Shown here in pieces: positions 1-5,003 of a stretch of DNA of 5,297 nt. The stretch is from CAVPEV01 sp963703555 (GTDB taxonomy: Bacteria > Actinomycetota > Actinomycetes > Actinomycetales > Cellulomonadaceae). The DNA lies in contig CAVPEV010000026.1 in assembly GCA_963703555.1 (NCBI GenBank), positions 1-5,297 of the forward strand, written 5' to 3'. The position numbers and the translations under genes were made by a program. Below the pieces are notes generated by a model, which saw nothing but the letters and a program-made list of their open reading frames with translations, was not told the origin of the DNA and searched no databases. Numbering within the stretch: position 1 is the stretch's first letter; each line of letters opens with the position of its first letter.

Positions 1-260
1 GCCACGTATTGCTCATGCGCATGCCCGGCGGCAGGGGCAATGGAGGGCGCGTCAACAAATAGTGACGCATCAGGGTAGCCCAGCACCTCCCTGTGCTGAT
101 GTACTCCCGCCAGACGAAGCAACTGCCCCGCAAACCGGCGCAAATCAGAGCTGCAAATGCCACTTCTGTGGCCGTTCGGTATGCGTGTTTGTGCGCCAGG
201 GCTTTTTGGGCTACCGCTTTCGTCACCCCTCGAACCGAACTTTAAGGAGTGCCGATTTAA
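1..260. other. Leader region upstream of the istA-etfA frame, no gene supported
   Basis: No coding region can be supported here. A plus-strand frame from GTG 62 to 277 overlaps the istA start and has no recognisable domain. A minus-strand frame stays open from about 263 to the left edge but has no clear start. A short perfect inverted repeat, GCGTCA at 49-54 and TGACGC at 63-68, could be part of an IS end or an operator. This is probably the subterminal region of the IS21-type element. Confidence 0.4.
244..249 (+). promoter_or_regulatory. Shine-Dalgarno site AAGGAG for the istA-etfA frame
   Basis: AAGGAG lies 11 nt upstream of the ATG at 261. It supports that ATG as the translation start of the fused frame. 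It is the strongest ribosome binding site in the window. The desulfurase, phosphotransferase and ligase genes show none, which fits the view that this segment has a different origin. Confidence 0.65.
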
Positions 261-1388
261 ATGACCATTACCCCTGACCTCACAGCGCAAATCCTGCGCT
301 ACCACCACGCCGAGCGCTGGCCGGTGGGAACGATTTCGTCCCAACTGAACGTGCACCGCGAGACCGTCATCCGCGTTCTCATTCAAGCCGGCGCCTTGCC
401 CATCATTCCCGCACAGCGACCCTCGGGTGTGACCCCCTATCTGCCCTTCATAGAGAAGACCTTAAGCGCCGGCGTGGCCGACGTCCTCGCGGCTGCGCAC
501 GCGCTCGCCGCCGGGGCCCCGGTGCACGGGGTGTGGGCGGGCGACGCGACGCAGGTCCCGCTCGCCGAGCTGGGCCGGGCGGGCGTGTCGCAGGTGCACG
601 TGCTGACGGCCGACGCGGACCTGCGCCTGACGGCGCCCCTGGCCGAGGCGGTGCGCCAGGTCGTCGCGGACACCGGGACCGAGCTGGTGCTGGCGACATC
701 GACGTTCGCGAACAAGGAGGTCGCCGCCCGGTTGGGGCTGGCGATCGACGCGGGCGTGGTCACCGACGCGACCGGTCTGGAGCGTGTCGACGGCCGCCTG
801 CTGGTCACCAAGACGGTGTTCGCCGGGACGTGGACGACGCGCGTGGAGGTGACCGTGCCCCGCGCCGTGGTCACGGTCAAGGCCGGTTCGGCGGTGGCGA
901 CGCCGGTGGCCGATCCGGTGGTGCCTCAGGTCACCGAGGAGGTCGTGCAGGTGAGCGACCGGGCACGGCAGGTGCAGCTCGTGGAGCGGACCGAGCGCGC
1001 GGTGGGCGGGCGGCCGGACCTGGCCGCCGCTCAGGTGGTCGTCGTCGGCGGGCGGGGCACCGAGGGTGACTTCTCCGCCGTGGAGGAGCTGGCCGACGTG
1101 CTCGGCGCGGCGGTCGGGGCCACCCGGGTGGCCACCGACGAGGGCTGGATCGGTCGCGAGGCACAGATCGGCCAGACCGGCGTGACGGTGTCGCCGCGGC
1201 TGTACATCGGTGCGGGGGTGTCCGGGGCGGTGCACCACCGCGGTGGCATGCAGGCGTCGGGCACGATCGTCGCCGTCAACTCCGACCCGGAGGCGCCGAT
1301 CTTCGAGATCGCCGACCTGGGCATCGTGGGCGACCTGTTCAGCGTGCTGCCGCAGGCCGCGGCGGAGCTGCGCCGCCTGCGTGGCTGA
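261..1388 (+). CDS. etfA: Electron transfer flavoprotein subunit alpha (FixB/EtfA) with its N-terminus replaced by an IstA transposase fragment
   Basis: This single 375-codon frame is a chimera. Residues 1-68 resemble the N-terminus of an IS21 IstA transposase, with a helix-turn-helix at roughly 17-41. Residues 69-375 are EtfA, which with EtfB forms a soluble FAD heterodimer passing electrons from dehydrogenases to the quinone pool. The EtfA part shows domain I with the 'FANKEVAARL' block (149-158) and the FAD domain with GGRG (263-266), GQTG (304-307), the 'LYIGAGVSG' signature (314-322) and 'DPEAPIFEIAD' (342-352). Compared with recalled actinobacterial EtfA of about 315-320 residues, only some 12-18 N-terminal residues are missing, including the first beta strand. 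The C-terminus is complete, ending in RRLRG. The family Gln-His pair in the signature is His-His here (325-326). EtfB is not in the window. Function is doubtful, because the lost strand belongs to the core fold. Identity of the EtfA part is secure; the fusion may be real or a join artefact. Confidence 0.85.
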   Translation: MTITPDLTAQILRYHHAERWPVGTISSQLNVHRETVIRVLIQAGALPIIPAQRPSGVTPYLPFIEKTLSAGVADVLAAAHALAAGAPVHGVWAGDATQVPLAELGRAGVSQVHVLTADADLRLTAPLAEAVRQVVADTGTELVLATSTFANKEVAARLGLAIDAGVVTDATGLERVDGRLLVTKTVFAGTWTTRVEVTVPRAVVTVKAGSAVATPVADPVVPQVTEEVVQVSDRARQVQLVERTERAVGGRPDLAAAQVVVVGGRGTEGDFSAVEELADVLGAAVGATRVATDEGWIGREAQIGQTGVTVSPRLYIGAGVSGAVHHRGGMQASGTIVAVNSDPEAPIFEIADLGIVGDLFSVLPQAAAELRRLRG

Positions 1389-1419
1389 TGTTCCGCGGTG
1401 GGCCGGGTCGGGCCTGTCA

Positions 1420-1445
1420 GGTCGGCCGGCCGGCTGTCGCCGACC
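1420..1445. terminator. Possible hairpin terminator downstream of etfA
   Basis: GGTCGGC (1420-1426) and GCCGACC (1439-1445) form a perfect 7-bp stem around a 12-nt loop that can itself fold. It lies 31 bp after the etfA stop, between convergent genes. There is no U-run, but many high-GC actinobacterial terminators lack one. In such G+C-rich DNA a stem like this can arise by chance. Confidence 0.3.
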
Positions 1446-1469
1446 AGCTGTGCATCGGGCACGGCCGAG

Positions 1470-1489
1470 GATGCCGCAGCGACGGCATC
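1470..1489. terminator. Possible hairpin in the convergent etfA / phosphotransferase gap
   Basis: GATGCCG (1470-1476) and CGGCATC (1483-1489) form a perfect 7-bp stem with a 6-nt loop. It lies between two converging genes, so it could serve both strands. No U-run follows. An 11-nt direct repeat, GCATCGGGCAC, occurs at 1452-1462 and again at 1485-1495, the second copy overlapping the 3' arm. Confidence 0.35.
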
Positions 1490-1509
1490 GGGCACCTGCC
1501 CGGCGACCG

Positions 1510-1580
1510 CTGCACCGAGGTCAGCCGGGGGTGCACCGAGGTCAGCCGGGGGTGCGCCGAGGTCAGCCGAGGGTGCGCAG
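1510..1580. repeat. 21-bp tandem repeat, three units plus a partial fourth, spanning the 3' end of the phosphotransferase gene
   Basis: Units lie at 1510-1530, 1531-1551 and 1552-1572, followed by an 8-nt partial copy at 1573-1580. Units 1 and 2 differ at one base and units 2 and 3 at two. Each unit contains GAGGTCAGCCG. On the minus strand each carries a TGA at the same place (1565-1563, 1544-1542, 1523-1521). As 21 is a multiple of three, all three stops are in the same frame. The pattern looks like slipped-strand expansion of the gene's own 3' end. Confidence 0.9.
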
Positions 1581-2552
1581 CCAGCGCAGCGCGGTGCTCG
1601 CCTGGGCGCGCTGGAAGGCCGGCAGGTTGGGGATTCCCGGCGGCGCCGGCTGCAGCGAGGCGTGCGCGAAGTAGCCGGCGAAGCCCGCGACCACGGACCG
1701 CAGCTCGTCCTGCGGCACCACGGCCCCGAGGGGGTGCTCCCGGAAGATCCGCGCCGGGTCCCCGCCGCCCTGCATGGCCACGCTGGGCAGCAGGCCCGCC
1801 AGGTCCAGCCACGGCGCGCCGACGCTGGCGTGCGGCCAGTCGACGAACGTCACCCGGTCGTGGTCGTGGTCGATGAGCACGTTGTCGGCACGCAGGTCCC
1901 CGTGCACCAGGGCGGAGCCGTGCACGGCGTCCAGCGCCCTCACCTCCTGCACGACGAGTGCGTCCAGCTGGTCCAGCACCCATGCCCCGTGCTCGGGGTG
2001 CGCTGCCGCCAGCACGCGCAGCTGCGCGGCGGTGTGCGCGCGAAGCCGCTGCCACCCGGTGAAGTCCTGCGCCAGCGCGTCCTCGGCGCGGGGCAGGCAG
2101 TCGGCCCGTACCGGCTCGCAGGCCGCCACCGTGGCCAGCGTGTCCAGCACCATGCGCAGCTCCCCGGTCCGCCAGGGCAGGTCCGGGGGGCGTCCGTGGG
2201 CGACGGCGAAGCCGAGCAGCACCCAGTCGCCGTCGTCGTCGGACCACAGCAGTGGCGCGGTGGGGGCCTGCGGCGGCAGGCAGGCCGCGACGCGGATCTC
2301 GGCACGGGCGAGGTCGGGGGAGTCCGGGTTCTGCTCGGGGGAGACCGCCTTGACGAACACGTCGCGGCCGTCCGCCAGCTCCAGGACGGCGGCGAAGCCC
2401 GGGCTGAAGCCGCTGGTCGCGATCCGCTCGGCGGTCACCGGTGCACCGGCCAGGGCGACGATCCGCGTGCGGACGGGCACCGGCAGGTCGCTCCAGGCCA
2501 GTCGCTGCCCGCTGAAGGCCAGCGGGGTGACGGTGGCGTCGTCGGCAGTCAC
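1563..2552 (-). CDS. Aminoglycoside phosphotransferase-family protein (APH/choline kinase fold)
   Basis: A 329-residue cytoplasmic kinase-like protein of the phosphotransferase enzyme family (APH, protein-kinase-like fold), which transfers phosphate from ATP to a small molecule. Visible motifs in order: the N-lobe lysine in 'VFVKA' (Lys68), a possible helix-C glutamate in 'RAEIRVAA' (Glu85), the catalytic-loop motif HGDLRADN (217-224, Asp219 as base, Asn224 for metal) and the metal-binding Asp238 in 'FVDWPHASVGAPWLDLA'. Length is normal for the family. Start: GTG at 2552-2550 is chosen because the frame upstream runs on without a domain through the divergent desulfurase gene. No Shine-Dalgarno is visible, but a -10-like CATGAT sits 6 nt upstream, suggesting a leaderless transcript. 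The stop is followed by repeated in-frame stops. The substrate cannot be told; drug resistance should not be assumed, since many actinobacterial members have unknown metabolic targets. Confidence 0.88.
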   Translation of the reverse strand: MTADDATVTPLAFSGQRLAWSDLPVPVRTRIVALAGAPVTAERIATSGFSPGFAAVLELADGRDVFVKAVSPEQNPDSPDLARAEIRVAACLPPQAPTAPLLWSDDDGDWVLLGFAVAHGRPPDLPWRTGELRMVLDTLATVAACEPVRADCLPRAEDALAQDFTGWQRLRAHTAAQLRVLAAAHPEHGAWVLDQLDALVVQEVRALDAVHGSALVHGDLRADNVLIDHDHDRVTFVDWPHASVGAPWLDLAGLLPSVAMQGGGDPARIFREHPLGAVVPQDELRSVVAGFAGYFAHASLQPAPPGIPNLPAFQRAQASTALRWLRTLG

Positions 2553-2558
2553 GGGCTC

Positions 2559-2564
2559 ATCATG
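2559..2564 (-). promoter_or_regulatory. Candidate -10 element of the phosphotransferase gene (leaderless)
   Basis: On the minus strand CATGAT is followed by exactly six bases (2558-2553) and then the GTG start. It departs from the TANNNT consensus at the first base but keeps the two most important ones, A at the second place and T at the sixth. This spacing puts the predicted transcript start on the first base of GTG. No convincing -35 box is visible. Confidence 0.4.
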
Positions 2565-2577
2565 CCAGGCCGGTTCG

Positions 2578-2583
2578 TACACT
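2578..2583 (+). promoter_or_regulatory. Candidate -10 element of the cysteine desulfurase - mnmA operon (leaderless)
   Basis: TACACT matches the actinobacterial -10 consensus TANNNT. It is followed by six bases (2584-2589) and the ATG at 2590, so the predicted transcript starts at the ATG. No Shine-Dalgarno is present in the upstream bases, which agrees with leaderless translation. The -35 region would overlap the -10 of the divergent phosphotransferase gene; no good -35 match is seen. Confidence 0.5.
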
Positions 2584-2589
2584 GCTGCG

Positions 2590-3816
2590 ATGCACGCGTA
2601 TCTGGACCATGCGGCGACCACGCCGGTGCGGCCGGAGGCCCTGGCCGCGCTCACCGAGCAGCTGGGTCGCACCGGCAACCCCTCGTCGCTGCACGCCGCG
2701 GGTCGGGCCGGCCGGCGCGCTGTGGAGGAGGCGCGCGAACGGCTCGCCGGGGCGCTCGGCGCCCGTCCGAGCGAGGTCGTGCTGACGGGTGGCGGCACCG
2801 AGGCGGACAACCTTGCGGTGAAGGGCCTGTTCTGGTCCCGCCACGACGCCGACCCGCGACGTTCCCGGGTGGTTGTCTCCGCCGTAGAGCACCACGCGGT
2901 CCTCGACCCCGCGTCCTGGCTGGCCGAGCACGAGGGGGCCGAGCTCGTCATGCTCCCCGTCGATGCGGACGGCGTGCTGCGGCTGGACGCACTCGCCGCA
3001 GAGCTGGCGGCGCACGGCCCGGCGGTGGCGCTGGTCTCGGTGATGTGGGCCAACAACGAGGTCGGTGCGCTGCAACCGGTCGACGAGGTGGTGGAGCTGG
3101 CGCACCGGTACGGCGTCCCCGTGCACGCGGACGCCGTGCAGGCGGTCGGTCAGGTGCCGGTGGACCTGGCGGCGTGCCAGGTCGACGCGGTGAGCCTGTC
3201 CGGGCACAAGGTGGGAGCGCCGGTCGGCACGGGAGCCCTGGTCGCCCGGCGAGGACTGGGGCTCACGCCGGTGCTGCACGGCGGCGGCCAAGAGCGGGGG
3301 GTGCGGTCCGGCACCCTCGACGCGGCCGGTGCCGCGGCGCTGGCCGTGGCCGTCGAGGCGGCGGTGGCCGGGCTGGCCGACGAGGTCGGGCGGGTGGCCA
3401 CCCTGCGCGACGAGCTCGTCGCGCAGGTCCGTCGGGTCGCGCCGGACGCCGTGCTGCGCGGACCCGCCGACCCGGCCCGGCGGCTGCCGTACAACGCCCA
3501 CTTCACGTTCCCCGGCTGCGAGGGCGACTCGTTGCTCTACCTGCTGGACTCCGCCGGGGTCGAGTGCTCGACGGGTTCGGCCTGCCAGGCCGGGGTGGCG
3601 CAGCCCAGCCACGTGCTGGCCGCCATGGGCCTGACCGACGCCGAGGCACGCGGGGCACTGCGGTTCTCCCTGGGCTACCCGTCCACGGCCGGGGACGTGG
3701 CGGCCTTGGCCGCCGCACTGCCGGAGGCCGTCGCCCGTGCCGGAGCGGCCGGGCTGTCCGGCCGGGCGCGCCGCGCTGCCGTCCCCACCGCTGCCGTCCC
3801 CACGGGGGTGGCGTGA
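2590..3816 (+). CDS. Cysteine desulfurase, NifS/IscS family (class V aminotransferase fold)
   Basis: A 408-residue PLP enzyme that converts L-cysteine to alanine and holds the sulfur as a cysteine persulfide for transfer. Motifs: start 'YLDHAATTP' (4-12), 'GNPSSLH' (29-35), 'TGGGTEADN' (66-74), PLP-stacking His101 in 'VEHHAVLD', 'ANNEVG' (154-159), 'HADAVQAVG' (179-187), the Schiff-base lysine Lys207 in SGHK, the persulfide cysteine Cys332 in 'STGSACQAG' and the substrate-binding arginine in 'LRFSLGY' (Arg358). This fits the IscS/NifS group rather than SufS. ATG 2590 is chosen because the family fold begins within three residues of it. The last ~20 residues are a low-complexity tail containing a duplicated AAVPT. 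The stop overlaps the mnmA start (TGATG), so the two are co-transcribed and probably translationally coupled. The likely job is sulfur supply to MnmA, as for the B. subtilis YrvO-MnmA pair; a role in Fe-S cluster assembly or thiamine synthesis is also possible. Confidence 0.94.
   Translation: MHAYLDHAATTPVRPEALAALTEQLGRTGNPSSLHAAGRAGRRAVEEARERLAGALGARPSEVVLTGGGTEADNLAVKGLFWSRHDADPRRSRVVVSAVEHHAVLDPASWLAEHEGAELVMLPVDADGVLRLDALAAELAAHGPAVALVSVMWANNEVGALQPVDEVVELAHRYGVPVHADAVQAVGQVPVDLAACQVDAVSLSGHKVGAPVGTGALVARRGLGLTPVLHGGGQERGVRSGTLDAAGAAALAVAVEAAVAGLADEVGRVATLRDELVAQVRRVAPDAVLRGPADPARRLPYNAHFTFPGCEGDSLLYLLDSAGVECSTGSACQAGVAQPSHVLAAMGLTDAEARGALRFSLGYPSTAGDVAALAAALPEAVARAGAAGLSGRARRAAVPTAAVPTGVA
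3775..3803 (+). repeat. 15-bp tandem duplication in the 3' end of the desulfurase gene
   Basis: GCTGCCGTCCCCACC at 3775-3789 is followed at once by a second copy (3790-3803, 14 of 15 bases). It encodes AAVPT twice in the C-terminal tail, outside the conserved fold. As it is in frame it leaves the protein intact and is best seen as a recent slippage event. Confidence 0.85.
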
Positions 3817-4913
3817 TGCGCGTCCTGGCGGCGCTGTCCGGCGGGGTGGACTCGGCCGTGGCGGCGGCGCGCGCCGCCGAGGCCGGCCACGAGGTGGTCG
3901 GCGTGCACATGGCGTTGTCCCGGTCGCGGGCGCAGTGGCGCACCGGGTCGCGCGGGTGCTGCTCGGTGGAGGACGCCGCCGACGCCCGGCGCGCCGCCGA
4001 CGTGCTGGGCATCCCGTTCTACGTCTGGGACCTGTCGGAGACGTTCGAGGACACCGTGGTCGCCGACTTCCTGTCCGAGTACGCCGCCGGGCGGACCCCC
4101 AACCCGTGCGTGCGGTGCAACGAGCACGTGAAGTTCTCGGCACTGCTGGACAAGGGGCTCGCGCTGGGGTTCGACGCCGTGTGCACCGGCCACTACGCCC
4201 GCACCGTGGACCGTCCCGACGGGACGCGCGAGCTGCACCGGGCGGTGGACATGGCCAAGGACCAGTCCTACGTGCTGGCGGTGATGGGCCCGGACCGGCT
4301 GCGCCGAGCCGTGTTCCCGCTCGGCGACGTGGTGAGCAAGGAGGATGTGCGCGCCGAGGCGGCGCGTCGCGGGCTCGCCGTCTCGGCGAAGCCGGACTCC
4401 TACGACATCTGCTTCGTCGCGGACGGCGACACCCGGGGGTTCCTGCGCGAGCGCCTCGGGGAACGCCCGGGGGACGTCGTGGACGCGGCCGGCACGGTGC
4501 TCGGCCACCACGACGGGGCGTACGGGTACACGGTCGGGCAGCGCCGTGGGCTCGGGCTGGACCGGCCGGCCGCCGACGGGCGGGCCCGCTACGTGCTGTC
4601 CATCGAGCCGGTGTCGGGGACCGTGGTGGTGGGCGGGGCCGACGAGCTGGAGCTGGCGGCGATCACCGCGGACCGGGCCGTGTGGTTCGATCCGCCGGCC
4701 GCCGGGGTGTGGGCGCCGTGCCAGGCGCAGGTCCGCGCGCACGGCCAGGCGGTGCCGGCCCGGGTGCGCAGCGGGACCGACGGTGCGGTCGAGGTGGAGG
4801 TCACCGGGGTGCGCGGCGTCGCGCCCGGGCAGTCGGTCGTGCTGTACGACGGCACGCGCGTGCTCGGTCAGGCCACGGTCGTGGCGACGAGCCGGGTGCT
4901 CGCGGCCGGTTGA
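3816..4913 (+). CDS. mnmA: tRNA-specific 2-thiouridylase MnmA (TrmU)
   Basis: A 365-residue cytoplasmic enzyme that activates uridine 34 of tRNA-Lys, -Glu and -Gln with ATP and replaces oxygen by sulfur, giving the 2-thiouridine that secures wobble decoding. Motifs: PP-loop SGGVDS (8-13), 'GSRGCCSVEDAADARR' (44-59), the catalytic Cys101 in 'NPCVRCNEHVKF', 'TGHYAR' (124-129), 'KDQSYVL' (148-154), the second catalytic, persulfide-accepting Cys199 in 'DSYDICFVADGD', and 'YTVGQRRGLG' (238-247). A C-terminal beta-barrel region follows (about 260-365). Cys98 lies three residues before Cys101, as is usual in actinobacterial members. Length is normal. The ATG overlaps the desulfurase stop by one base. 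A weak purine-rich GGGGGTGG just upstream may help initiation, but coupling to upstream translation is likely. The sulfur donor is probably the adjacent desulfurase. Confidence 0.97.
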   Translation: MRVLAALSGGVDSAVAAARAAEAGHEVVGVHMALSRSRAQWRTGSRGCCSVEDAADARRAADVLGIPFYVWDLSETFEDTVVADFLSEYAAGRTPNPCVRCNEHVKFSALLDKGLALGFDAVCTGHYARTVDRPDGTRELHRAVDMAKDQSYVLAVMGPDRLRRAVFPLGDVVSKEDVRAEAARRGLAVSAKPDSYDICFVADGDTRGFLRERLGERPGDVVDAAGTVLGHHDGAYGYTVGQRRGLGLDRPAADGRARYVLSIEPVSGTVVVGGADELELAAITADRAVWFDPPAAGVWAPCQAQVRAHGQAVPARVRSGTDGAVEVEVTGVRGVAPGQSVVLYDGTRVLGQATVVATSRVLAAG

Positions 4914-4941
4914 CCCGGGGTGCGGCCGTCGCGGCCGGCCG
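4903..4941. terminator. Weak inverted repeat at the mnmA 3' end
   Basis: CGGCCGG (4903-4909) can pair with CCGGCCG (4935-4941), enclosing a second small stem of CGGCCG at 4923-4928 and 4932-4937. It straddles the mnmA stop. There is no U-run, and such GC-only repeats are common by chance in this DNA, so a terminator role is uncertain. Confidence 0.2.
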
Positions 4942-4991
4942 ACCTGCCGGTGGCGGCCGCCGTTCCCGCAGCGGGTGTCGGTCGAGTCGGC

Positions 4992-4997
4992 GATGAT
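4992..4997 (+). promoter_or_regulatory. Candidate -10 element of ligA (leaderless)
   Basis: GATGAT is followed by six bases (4998-5003) and the GTG at 5004. It lacks the first T of TANNNT but keeps A at the second and T at the sixth position. No Shine-Dalgarno precedes the GTG. The arrangement matches that of the two other candidate leaderless starts in the window. ligA may still also be reached by read-through from mnmA, 90 bp upstream. Confidence 0.4.
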
Positions 4998-5003
4998 GGC
5001 CGG

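Larger units (their letters stand above)
1..464 (+). mobile_element. Partial IS21-family insertion sequence (left part), truncated at the etfA junction
   Basis: This stretch is about 60% G+C by direct count, well below the DNA after it. It ends with the first 68 codons of an IstA-like transposase (261-464). That part shows an N-terminal helix-turn-helix region and the 'PYLPFI' block typical of IS21 IstA proteins of proteobacterial type (recalled from family knowledge, not searched). The catalytic DDE domain, istB and the right end are absent, so the element is cut inside istA. I could not identify the left terminal repeat or a target duplication. The outer boundary is therefore unknown and the element may begin inside the window rather than at position 1. 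Sequence join artefact is an alternative to a natural IS remnant. Confidence 0.5.

Noticed and set aside
49..68. Short inverted repeat GCGTCA-N8-TGACGC as an IS terminal repeat
   Set aside because: Only 6 bp per arm, and no matching right end or target duplication is in the window, so it cannot be assigned.
62..277. 71-codon plus-strand frame with a C-x-C-x2-C cysteine cluster
   Set aside because: Its GTG start has no ribosome binding site, it has no recognisable family, and it overlaps the better supported istA start and Shine-Dalgarno.
1510..1580. Tandem repeat as a CRISPR array
   Set aside because: The 21-bp units abut with no spacers and overlap a gene end, so this is a simple tandem repeat.
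1774..2589. Long N-terminal extension of the desulfurase frame
   Set aside because: The NifS fold begins right after ATG 2590, and the extension is antisense to a well-supported phosphotransferase gene.
2553..3056. Upstream extension of the phosphotransferase to an ATG at 3056 on the minus strand
   Set aside because: It would run antisense through the conserved part of the desulfurase gene and carries no domain; GTG 2552 gives a normal-length protein.
1398..4913. 1171-codon plus-strand open frame ending with MnmA
   Set aside because: Only the last 365 codons are MnmA. The rest is antisense to the phosphotransferase gene or out of frame with the desulfurase, with Arg/Gly/Ala-rich shadow composition typical of high-GC DNA.
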